A stretch of DNA of 64,000 nt. Source: Aquisphaera insulae. Lineage in GTDB: Bacteria > Planctomycetota > Planctomycetia > Isosphaerales > Isosphaeraceae. Location: positions 1-64,000 of the forward strand of contig NZ_JAALJH010000019.1 of NCBI RefSeq assembly GCF_011064615.1. Direction: 5' to 3'. The position numbers and the translations under genes were made by a program. The notes beneath the pieces were generated by a model. It saw nothing but the letters and a program-made list of their open reading frames with translations. It searched no databases and was not told the DNA's origin. Positions within the stretch are counted from its first letter, which is position 1, and each line of letters opens with the position of its first letter. Shown in pieces: positions 1 through 7,664 of the stretch.

Positions 1-249
1 GAAGAACTGACTACCACGGATAAGGCAGGTACCACGGATAAATGACAAGAACCCGATCAAGGATCAAGACAGGAACGAAAATCAGACAGTGCAGTAAACA
101 AGTCAAAAAAAGACTTCATGACTTGTTCATTGGCAGCACTCTGACAAGTCTTCATCAATCTTCTGAATTTCATCCGTGCCATCCGTGTCATCCGCGGTAG
201 TAATCTCCCCGTCTTTATATCTGTTTTCTGTGATCCGTGTCCTCCGTGG
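1..249. repeat. Intergenic stretch with short degenerate CGGAT/ATCCG repeats
   Basis: No gene is seen here. TACCACGGATAA occurs at 12-23 and again at 30-41. CATCCGTG-type units lie at 171-196 and 232-249. ACAAGTC (98-104) is inverted as GACTTGT (120-126) and repeated directly at 144-150. Similar short units (CACTGATG, AACACGGATGG) appear at about 2350-2380 on the other side of the redoxin fusion gene, so that gene is bracketed by the same low-complexity repeat family. The function is unknown. Confidence 0.5.
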
Positions 250-2250
250 TCACGGCAGCCGGATCATGCTGTTGCGGAAGAAGCCCGCCGAGTCGGGGTT
301 GCCGGGGTCCTGGCGGAAGGTCTCGCCGTCGATCAGGAACTTGTATTCGTGGTCGCCGGGGCCGAGCACGACGGTGGTCGTGTAGTCCCCGCGCGGGTCA
401 GGGCCGGTCATGGCGAGGGGATGCTCCTTCCAGTCGGTGAACGTGCCGACGAGGGCGACCGATCGCGGCGATCCTTCGGGGCGGTGGCGGAATGTCACCT
501 CGTACCGCCCGTCCCCCAGCCGCTTCGAGGTCGGGGCACCCAGGGACAGGTCCTGGTCGGCGAGGACGAAGTTGAGGTAACCGACGTGCATCTCGTCGCG
601 GGTCTGCTCGCCGAAGGAGACCGCGCGTCTCGGGTCGGGGTTGTTCGGGTTGTCGGCCGAGTTGTCGAAGTGGGCCTCGGTGCGGAGGATCGTCCCTTCG
701 GGCATGGGAATCGGTTGCTCGAACGTGTAGAGGTTCTGCCAGTCGAATTCGTAGCGCGGGACGTCGAGGAGGACCTCGCGGCGACCGTCCGGGAATTCGG
801 CGACGAACCGCATGGACCGGCCCCTCAGGTGCATGTGAGGCAGGAGCGAGAGGAGCAAGGAGGGTTGCGAGAAGCGGAATTCAGCCCGGGAAACGTAGTC
901 TTGCGCCCCCGGCGGGATCTGAAGTCTCAGGTCCAGGGCCATCCCCGACATCAGCTCCTTGCGGACCGTCGACGGATCAGCGAAGACGAGGCCGATCCGG
1001 CTGCGATCCACCTGCGTCTTCCCCCGCGGGGTGTAGTGGAGCTGGAAGACGATCTTGGAGCCGGCCGGGATCCGCTTGGCGACGCCGTCACTCAGGATGC
1101 GGGGCGGCATCCCCGGGGCATAGGCGGCCAGGAAATCCCCGCCGGCCTCGTCGATCTTGTCGACGCCGGGAGGGAGGACGAAGACGACGACATGGTGGAC
1201 GACCGCCGTGTTTCCGGGCCGGACCTGCGACGCCCGAATCCAGACGTCATGATCGAGCTTCGGGTGGATCTCGACGAGCTCATAGGGCATCGAGCCCTCC
1301 GCCGGGATCGTGACCTCCCGGGACATTTCCAGCACCAGGTCGGGGCGCGGGATCTGCCAGCCTTCCACGAACCTGGGCGGCGGCGGCAGGTCGGCCGGGT
1401 TACCCTCGGGCGAGCCGGCGGCGACCCAGTCGCGGATCGCCTTCTTCTCGTCGGCCGAGAGCCGGGCATCGTTGGCGAACTTGCCGTGGTCGGGCGAGGC
1501 GTGCCACGGCGGCATCCGCCCCTCGTCGACGACCTCGGCGATCATGCTCGACCAGCCGGCCGCGTGGCGATAGTCGGTCAGCGAAAAGGGTGCGATCTCC
1601 CCCGCGCGGTGGCAGGCGACGCAATGCGCCTGAAGGATCCGCGCGACCTGCCTGGAATAGGTCACGGGAGCTTCGCCGGTCGACCTCGCGAGCCGGCCGA
1701 TCTTGCAGCCGGGCGACTCCGTCCTCGAGACCGCGACCGGCCGACCGGCGAGCACCGCGTCGAGGGCATCGGTCAGGTCGCGCCGGGTCGGCGCGGGCCG
1801 ATGGACCCCGATCGCATACTGGTCGTCGATCCGGCCCCGATAGACGACGGCCCGAGACCGATCCAGGACGAAGACTTCGGGCGTCCGCTCCGCCCCAAGC
1901 CGATCGGCCACCACGTTGCCGACGTCCTTCAGGACGGGGAACGGCAGGCCGTGCTTCTCCGCGAATCGGCCGATGGCCACGGGGCCGTCCTGCGAGTTGG
2001 GATCGATCCCGAAGAAGCCGACCCCACGCGCGTCATACTCCTGCGCGATCGCGGCCAGCCGCGGTGCGTATAGCTCGGCCAGGGGGCACTCCGTTCCCAG
2101 GAAGGCCAGCACGACGATCTTTCGATCGCGGGCATCGTCGAGGACATGCCAGGCCCCGCGGTGGTCCTGGAGACGGAAGTCCACCGCCGGCCCGGCCGAC
2201 TCGAGAAGTCCGGCCACGGATAGGAGCGGAAGGAGGATGGCGAATTGCAA
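250..2250 (-). CDS. Secreted redoxin / c-type heme / copper monooxygenase-like fusion with CBM48-type C-terminus
   Basis: A multi-domain exported protein of 666 residues. After a signal peptide comes a thioredoxin-fold redoxin domain (about 25-170) with one Cys in its TECPLAE motif. Next is a c-type heme site, CVACH, at 210-214, with MPPWH some 35 residues later. The third part resembles copper type II ascorbate-dependent monooxygenases: HH at 352-353, an LHY histidine near 405 and an HMH motif at 472-474 are the likely copper ligands. The C-terminal 80 residues look like a glycogen-binding CBM48/AMPK-type beta-sandwich (VGTFTDW, HEYKFLIDG). The TTG at 2250 is chosen because GTGAGG lies just upstream and it begins the signal peptide directly; an in-frame ATG at 2307 is the alternative. 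Redox or oxygenase activity is inferred from the domains and the substrate is unknown. Confidence 0.82.
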   Translation of the reverse strand: MQFAILLPLLSVAGLLESAGPAVDFRLQDHRGAWHVLDDARDRKIVVLAFLGTECPLAELYAPRLAAIAQEYDARGVGFFGIDPNSQDGPVAIGRFAEKHGLPFPVLKDVGNVVADRLGAERTPEVFVLDRSRAVVYRGRIDDQYAIGVHRPAPTRRDLTDALDAVLAGRPVAVSRTESPGCKIGRLARSTGEAPVTYSRQVARILQAHCVACHRAGEIAPFSLTDYRHAAGWSSMIAEVVDEGRMPPWHASPDHGKFANDARLSADEKKAIRDWVAAGSPEGNPADLPPPPRFVEGWQIPRPDLVLEMSREVTIPAEGSMPYELVEIHPKLDHDVWIRASQVRPGNTAVVHHVVVFVLPPGVDKIDEAGGDFLAAYAPGMPPRILSDGVAKRIPAGSKIVFQLHYTPRGKTQVDRSRIGLVFADPSTVRKELMSGMALDLRLQIPPGAQDYVSRAEFRFSQPSLLLSLLPHMHLRGRSMRFVAEFPDGRREVLLDVPRYEFDWQNLYTFEQPIPMPEGTILRTEAHFDNSADNPNNPDPRRAVSFGEQTRDEMHVGYLNFVLADQDLSLGAPTSKRLGDGRYEVTFRHRPEGSPRSVALVGTFTDWKEHPLAMTGPDPRGDYTTTVVLGPGDHEYKFLIDGETFRQDPGNPDSAGFFRNSMIRLP

Positions 2251-2517
2251 TGCGGAGCCCTCACCGTGCGAGCCACAGATCAATCGAGAGAGAGATTTGT
2301 AGCACAAATGTCAGAGAGATTCCACGGAGGAAGACTGAAGAGGAATTTAGCCACCGATGGACACTGATGAACACGGATGGGAAGGGAAGGCGGGAAAGGA
2401 AAAGAGAGCGAGGGAACGGGTTGAGGGAAGGGACGTTGCGAGGGGCGCCCGTTGCGGCGAGGGGGCGCATCGTCGACGATGAACGACGATATGGGTTCCT
2501 CAATGAGGAGACGAGTC

Positions 2518-4005
2518 ATGGGTCGGACGCAGAGAGTGCTTGTTTGGGCACTGGCGATGTTCGGGACGGCCGCCGCGACCATGGCGGCGGACGGGCCGAG
2601 GTATGAGGCGAGGTGGGAGTCGCTCGACAAGCGACCCACGCCGCAGTGGTTCCTCGACGCCAAGTTCGGGATTTTCATCCACTGGGGCGTCTATTCCGTC
2701 CCGTCCTGGGGCGCGCCGAAGACGTACTCGGAGTGGTACTGGAACAACATGGCCGACAAGAAGCCCGGCAACGTCTGGTGGGAGTTCCACAAGAAGAACT
2801 TCGGGGAGTCGTTCGAGTACAAGGACTTCGCGCCCCGGTTCAAGGCCGAGCTCTACAACCCGGACCAGTGGGCGGACATCCTGTACCGGTCGGGCGCGAA
2901 GTACGTCGTGCCGACTTCCAAGCATCACGACGGCTACGCCGTCTGGCCGAGCGCGGAGGCGAGCAAGGCATGGGGACGGCCCTGGAACAGCGTCGAGGTC
3001 GGCCCGCATCGCGACCTGCTGGGCGAGCTGGTGGAGGCCGTCCGCAAGAAGGAGGGGATGCGGATCGGCTTCTACTTCTCGCTCTACGAGTGGTTCAATC
3101 CGCTCTGGCTGAGCGACCGCAGGCGATACGCCGTCGAGCACATGCATCCCCAGTTCAAGGACGTGGTCAGCCGCTACAGGCCGTCGATCATCTTCTCGGA
3201 CGGCGAGTGGGAAATGCCGAGCTCCGACTGGAAGAGCGAGGAGCTGCTCGCCTGGCTCTTCAACGATTCGCCCTGCAAGGACGAGGTCGTCGTCAATGAC
3301 CGCTGGGGCAAGGAGACGCGGCACCACCACGGCAGCTACTACACCACGGAGTATGGCGCGGGGATGGCGGACGACGCCCATGCCTGGGAAGAGAACCGGG
3401 GGATGGGCTATTCCTACGGCTTCAACCGGGCGGAGAACATCGACGACTACCAGACCCCGCGCGAGCTCGTCCTGATGCTCTGCGACCTGGTCAGCCGCGG
3501 CGGCAACCTGCTGCTGGACATCGGCCCAACCAGCGACGGCCGGATCCCGGTCGTCATGCAGGATCGCCTGATCGAGATGGGCAAGTGGCTGAAGGTCAAC
3601 GGCGAGGCGATCTACGGGACCCGATTTGCCGGCCGGCCCTGCCAGTGGACCGAGGGCGAGCGGCCGAAACAGGGATACAAGGAATACCAGCAGGAGTACA
3701 ACCTGATGGCCCAGGTGGGCCAGAAGCCGAGGAACGGCAAGGCGGTGAAGCAGGTCTTCTTCACGAAGAAGCCGGATGCCCTCTATGCCATCACCGCCGG
3801 CTGGCCGGGGAGCCGCCTGGTGCTTCGAGACGTCAAGCTCGCACCCGGAGGCCGCATCAGCCTGCTGGGCGTCCCCGGAGACCTGAAATACGAGGTCAAG
3901 GGCCGGGACGTGGCGATCGAGGTCCCCAGCCTCGACGGCGATGCGCTCCCGTGTCAGCATGCCTATACGTTCAAGATCACGGGGGGGACGCTGCCGCCGG
4001 AGTGA
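2518..4005 (+). CDS. Alpha-L-fucosidase, glycoside hydrolase family 29
   Basis: A secreted GH29 enzyme of 495 residues, expected to release alpha-L-fucose from glycans by a retaining mechanism. The N-terminus is a signal peptide. The mature part opens with the GH29 features KFGIFIHWGVYSVPSW and a TSKHHDGYAVWPS stretch. The IIFSDGEWE segment places the probable nucleophile Asp at about 228. The acid/base residue, which varies between GH29 members, cannot be assigned by eye. The ATG at 2518 is preceded by GAGGAG with a 7-base spacer, better than the in-frame ATGs at 2479, 2491 and 2503. It converges on the next gene with only six bases between stop codons. Family assignment is firm; the natural substrate is not known. 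Confidence 0.9.
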   Translation: MGRTQRVLVWALAMFGTAAATMAADGPRYEARWESLDKRPTPQWFLDAKFGIFIHWGVYSVPSWGAPKTYSEWYWNNMADKKPGNVWWEFHKKNFGESFEYKDFAPRFKAELYNPDQWADILYRSGAKYVVPTSKHHDGYAVWPSAEASKAWGRPWNSVEVGPHRDLLGELVEAVRKKEGMRIGFYFSLYEWFNPLWLSDRRRYAVEHMHPQFKDVVSRYRPSIIFSDGEWEMPSSDWKSEELLAWLFNDSPCKDEVVVNDRWGKETRHHHGSYYTTEYGAGMADDAHAWEENRGMGYSYGFNRAENIDDYQTPRELVLMLCDLVSRGGNLLLDIGPTSDGRIPVVMQDRLIEMGKWLKVNGEAIYGTRFAGRPCQWTEGERPKQGYKEYQQEYNLMAQVGQKPRNGKAVKQVFFTKKPDALYAITAGWPGSRLVLRDVKLAPGGRISLLGVPGDLKYEVKGRDVAIEVPSLDGDALPCQHAYTFKITGGTLPPE

Positions 4006-4011
4006 GCCGGC

Positions 4012-4572
4012 TCAACCGGGGCCCGAGCCCCGTTCGAGCTGTCCCGCCCAGCGTCCCAGCTCCGCCGCATCCTCGGCCTGGCCCCGCTTCGTGAGCGCCT
4101 CCATCAGTCCGTCGATCGCCTCGTAGAAGGGGCGATTGGCGGCCCGGTCGCGGGGTATCCGCCCCCGGAACGTCGGCGGCAGGCTCTTCTTCACGAGGTC
4201 CACGGCGTAGCCGAAGTGGCCGCGAGCCAGGTCGGCGTCCGCGAACGCCTCGAGTGCGATCCGGCCGAGCGCGACGTGAACCCAGAGGTTGTCGTGGCAG
4301 GCCTGGAGGGCGTAGCGGAGTGCATCCCTCGCCTCGTCGGGATCGCCGGCGCGCCAGAGCTCGAGGCCCTCGGCATAGTCGAGCTCCGCCTCCTCCACGC
4401 ACTTGGGATGGATGAGTTCGAAGGAATCGCGGCCGCCGGCCGGCCTCAGCCCGATCGGCCCGATCCGGGCCTGTCTCGGCTTCGATGATCCCGGGCGATC
4501 TCGCGGCGGCCGCTGGTCCGGCCTTCGTCGAGGTTCCGGTCCCTGTCGTCCGTTTCCGTTCGTCTCTGACAT
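4012..4572 (-). CDS. TPR-like protein of unknown function
   Basis: 186 residues. The first 45 are polar and rich in Pro, Arg and Gly, and probably disordered. From about residue 50 onward there are amphipathic helices with TPR-like spacing (AEGLELWRAGDPDEARDALR, then VALGRIALEAF, then ARGHFGYAVDLVKKSLP). No signal peptide or catalytic motif is seen. Helical-repeat proteins of this kind usually serve as protein-binding scaffolds, which is inference here. It converges on the fucosidase gene. A small GC hairpin at 4017-4032 lies in its 3' end, between the two stop codons' surroundings. Confidence 0.65.
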   Translation of the reverse strand: MSETNGNGRQGPEPRRRPDQRPPRDRPGSSKPRQARIGPIGLRPAGGRDSFELIHPKCVEEAELDYAEGLELWRAGDPDEARDALRYALQACHDNLWVHVALGRIALEAFADADLARGHFGYAVDLVKKSLPPTFRGRIPRDRAANRPFYEAIDGLMEALTKRGQAEDAAELGRWAGQLERGSGPG

Positions 4573-4716
4573 GGCGTCGGCTCGAGGGGTCGTGGGAGCG
4601 AGGCCCCGCGCGTCGCCGGCGACGATTTCGGGCCTGGCTGCAACCGGGCTGGATCAACCGAGGCTAACGGCAACGCGATCGCGACGCAACGCGCCTCCTT
4701 CACGCATGCATCAGGT

Positions 4717-4738
4717 AAATTCTCGGGACGGAGAATTT
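4717..4738. promoter_or_regulatory. Perfect 8-bp inverted repeat upstream of the LRR gene
   Basis: AAATTCTC and GAGAATTT are separated by GGGACG, in an otherwise GC-rich spacer, 68 bases before the leucine-rich repeat gene. It could be an operator or an RNA hairpin in the leader. No known binding site is recognised. Confidence 0.35.
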
Positions 4739-4805
4739 CGGTTCCCTCCCGAGGGCGGCTCGCTATGCTGTGCACAAATCCCCTCTCTCCCCAGGAGTGC
4801 ACGTC

Positions 4806-5978
4806 ATGTTGCCGCGACAGGTTCGAGGGATGTCCTTCGCATTGTTGCCCATCGTGATCGCCGGGAGCTCGCTCGGATTCTACGGGCGAGAGCTTCGGCT
4901 TCGCTTCCTGGGGACCTACGAGGAACGGGCTGTCGCCGAGATCCTCGCACAGAACGGTAGCTACCGGGTCGACGAGTCCAGGCCCAACCGACCGGTCGTG
5001 AAGGTCGACCTGTCCTTCACGGAAGTCGACCGCTCCGGACTCGCACTCGTGAACCACCTGGGGCAGGTCCGCTCGCTGAATCTCCTGAATACGGAGCTGA
5101 GCGACGCGGATGTGGCCTGCCTGAGGGGCCTGAAGGAGCTCCGCTCGCTCAACCTGATGGCGACGCATGTCCGCGGCAACTGCCTGGGCCAGCTCGCGAG
5201 CCTGACCCATCTCCAGACCTTGAACTTGCAGGGGACGGAGGTCCACGACAGCGGCCTCGCCGGGCTGGCCAACTTCTCGGACCTGAGGATCCTCAACCTG
5301 AATTACACGGGGATCACGGACCAGGCACTCGAGGCGCTGGAGGCCCGCTCGGACACGGCAGGCGCCGGCGGGGCCGGCGAGCTGCGATCCGTCAGCCTGG
5401 AAGGGACCTCGATCCACGGTCAGGGATTGGCAAACCTGAAGGGGCACCCTCACCTGAGGGGGCTCTTCCTCGGCGGCAGCCTGATCGATGACGAGGGCCT
5501 CTCGGGCCTTGAGCCGCTGTCGAGCGTCCACATCCTGGACATGCACAACACGGCGATCAGCGACGCGGCGCTCCTCCACCTGCGGGGCCTGAAGGAGCTG
5601 CAGTCGCTGAACATCTCCTCCACGGCCATCCGCGGGGCCGGCCTGACGGCCCTGGAGAAACTCCCGGCCCTCCAGAGGCTCAACCTACGCTCCTGCAAGA
5701 TCGAGCAAGGGAGCCTGCTCCCCCTGAGCCGACTACCGGACCTGAAGTCGGTGAACCTCAACCAGTGCTCGCTCACCGACTCCTCGATGAAGGACGTGGC
5801 CGCGATAAAGGGCCTGAATCACCTGAGCCTCGAGAGCAATTCGCTCACCGATGCCGGGCTGGACCAGTTGAGGGGACTGCCGCAGCTCAAGGTGATCTGG
5901 CTGGGCCGGAACCGATTCTCCAAGGAGGCCGTCGAACGCCTCCTGCGGTCGACGCCCGGCCTGGTGATCGGCCACTGA
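4806..5978 (+). CDS. Leucine-rich repeat protein with N-terminal membrane or signal segment
   Basis: 390 residues. A hydrophobic N-terminus (LLPIVIAGSSLGF) suggests export or membrane anchoring. After about residue 60 the protein is a run of roughly 24-residue leucine-rich repeats of the L..L.L..T.I.D..L..L type, as in the ribonuclease-inhibitor-like LRR proteins common in planctomycetes. No enzymatic domain is visible, so a protein-interaction role outside the cytoplasm is inferred. ATG 4806 has AGGAG 8 bases upstream; the in-frame codon at 4770 has no such site and would add a polar leader before the signal segment. Confidence 0.8.
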   Translation: MLPRQVRGMSFALLPIVIAGSSLGFYGRELRLRFLGTYEERAVAEILAQNGSYRVDESRPNRPVVKVDLSFTEVDRSGLALVNHLGQVRSLNLLNTELSDADVACLRGLKELRSLNLMATHVRGNCLGQLASLTHLQTLNLQGTEVHDSGLAGLANFSDLRILNLNYTGITDQALEALEARSDTAGAGGAGELRSVSLEGTSIHGQGLANLKGHPHLRGLFLGGSLIDDEGLSGLEPLSSVHILDMHNTAISDAALLHLRGLKELQSLNISSTAIRGAGLTALEKLPALQRLNLRSCKIEQGSLLPLSRLPDLKSVNLNQCSLTDSSMKDVAAIKGLNHLSLESNSLTDAGLDQLRGLPQLKVIWLGRNRFSKEAVERLLRSTPGLVIGH

Positions 5979-6038
5979 GCTCCGTCCCCGCGCCGGACGT
6001 CCTCTCGCCCTCGCTCCGGCTCCGCACCCGCCGCGGCG

Positions 6039-7604
6039 TCAGTGCTTTCGGATCCCCACGTCGTCCACCCAGACTCGGCCGCCGTGGGCCGCGATCTCGA
6101 GGTCGATCGCCGCGGCTTCCGCGTCACTCCAGGTTATGGTCTTGCTGATGCGTGTCCACTCCCGGGATCTGGATTCTCCGATCGGGCAATAACGCCCGAG
6201 CCACTGATTGGCGGGCCCGAACAGGGCACAATTCACCACGGCCTTTGCGCCCGGTTCCGCCCGGACCCAGGCCCAGATCTCCACCGTCTCGCCGGGCTTC
6301 ACGGCGATCAGGTCCAGGTCCTTGATGCCCTGATCGCCGGGCCTGATGAGGGCGCTGCGGCGGCCGGAGCGGAAGACAGCCTCGTCCCGCTGCGCCTCGC
6401 CTCCGGAGAAATCGACCCACCCCCACTTGCGTTCGAAGCCCGGGTTGAAGAGGCGATTCCCGCCCTGGGCGACGACGTCGGATTCGGTGAAGATCGGCAG
6501 GTCGTCGTAGGTCGGCACGGTACGGGCCATCGCCTGTGGGGTGAAGTCGGCGTGATGGGGGTTCTCGGGGCAAAAAGCGTCGCGGAGGGCATCCAGGTAT
6601 CCGAAGCCGTAGCGGTCGGTCGGCTCGAGGTAGGACCCTTCGCCGAACTCGTTCCAGCATTCGGCGATCACGGCGTTGAGCCGCGGGTGGACGTACTTCT
6701 TCGAGGCCTCGCACATCACGCGGAACTTCTCCGGTCGCGAGTTCGTCCGCACCATGGCACGGTCGCCGTACCAGGGCGTGGAGTCCCAGCCCGGGGAGAC
6801 CGGGACGATGTAGGGGAGACTGGCCTTCTCGGTGGCCTGCTTCCACATCGTCTCGTAGCCGGTGACCATCGTGTCGTAGGGAGCCTGGAGCTGGCCTTTG
6901 GGGACATTCACGTCCGCGTAATTGTATCCGGACACGGCGCCGAAGCCCGCCTGCGCGAGCGTCACCTGGTCGTGGATCGCCAGGGCGATGGGGAGGATCT
7001 CCACGCCGGCCTCGGCGCTCATCTTCTTCCAGATCGCCGCCGTCCCGTCGACTCCGAATCGCTTGGTCAGTCGCCAGGGCTGGGAGACGAAGACCGCGGC
7101 CTTGCCCTCGAACGTCAGGTAGTTGGGCTGGCGCAGGTAGCGGTCGCGGAGCGTCCGGGCCAGGAGGAGCATCTGGGCCTCGGTGTAGTCGGGATCGCCC
7201 GATTCCTCGTTGCACCAGAAGATGGCGAACTTCATCAGCTCGCGATACCGTGCCCGCAGAAACCCAAGCTCCAGGGCGTTGTTGTGCTCGTGGACGTGAC
7301 CGGTGCGGTAGTCGTAATACCAGTCGAACGCGAAGAAGCGGATGCCATGCTCGACCGCCCACTTGATATGCCAGTCGGAGACCACCGGCTCGCCGTCGCG
7401 ATAGTAGCCGAGCAGCGGGTGAGGGAAGCCCGCCCGCGCCATCGGCACCCAGCGCGCGGCGTTGAAGTGGCCGGGGAAGTAATAGCTCCCCACCAGGACC
7501 GGTCCGCTCACGGGCCTGGGCTCGGGGACGGGATAAGCCGTCTGGGCCAGGACCGATGAACCGCTCGCCAGGAGGATGAATGACAAGATGAGAATTCGTG
7601 GCAT
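6039..7604 (-). CDS. Secreted GH99 / WbsX-like glycoside hydrolase-type protein
   Basis: 521 residues with a clear signal peptide ending at about ALAQ. The central region (30-360) matches the GH99-like or WbsX-like fold: VGSYYFPGHF near the start, GIRFFAFDWYYDY, KFAIFWCNEESGDPDY, and NAVIAECWNEFGEGSY late in the barrel, the last with the acidic residues expected of a glycosidase. The C-terminal 130 residues (NPGFE, then RSALIRPG and AVDLEIAAHGGRVWVDDVGI) look like a carbohydrate-binding beta-sandwich. The likely job is hydrolysis of an external mannan-like or complex polysaccharide. It lies 60 bases after the GH5-GH28 gene in the same direction and may be cotranscribed with it. Confidence 0.75.
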   Translation of the reverse strand: MPRILILSFILLASGSSVLAQTAYPVPEPRPVSGPVLVGSYYFPGHFNAARWVPMARAGFPHPLLGYYRDGEPVVSDWHIKWAVEHGIRFFAFDWYYDYRTGHVHEHNNALELGFLRARYRELMKFAIFWCNEESGDPDYTEAQMLLLARTLRDRYLRQPNYLTFEGKAAVFVSQPWRLTKRFGVDGTAAIWKKMSAEAGVEILPIALAIHDQVTLAQAGFGAVSGYNYADVNVPKGQLQAPYDTMVTGYETMWKQATEKASLPYIVPVSPGWDSTPWYGDRAMVRTNSRPEKFRVMCEASKKYVHPRLNAVIAECWNEFGEGSYLEPTDRYGFGYLDALRDAFCPENPHHADFTPQAMARTVPTYDDLPIFTESDVVAQGGNRLFNPGFERKWGWVDFSGGEAQRDEAVFRSGRRSALIRPGDQGIKDLDLIAVKPGETVEIWAWVRAEPGAKAVVNCALFGPANQWLGRYCPIGESRSREWTRISKTITWSDAEAAAIDLEIAAHGGRVWVDDVGIRKH

Positions 7605-7664
7605 GGAATCGACCCTGGTCCCGCATCAGTCCCCCCAGCCCGACCCTCCCGGCCCCTTCCCGCC

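Noticed and set aside
4017..4032. Hairpin CGGGGC-CCGA-GCCCCG as a bidirectional terminator
   Set aside because: It is short, inside the coding end of the TPR-like gene and has no T tract on either side.
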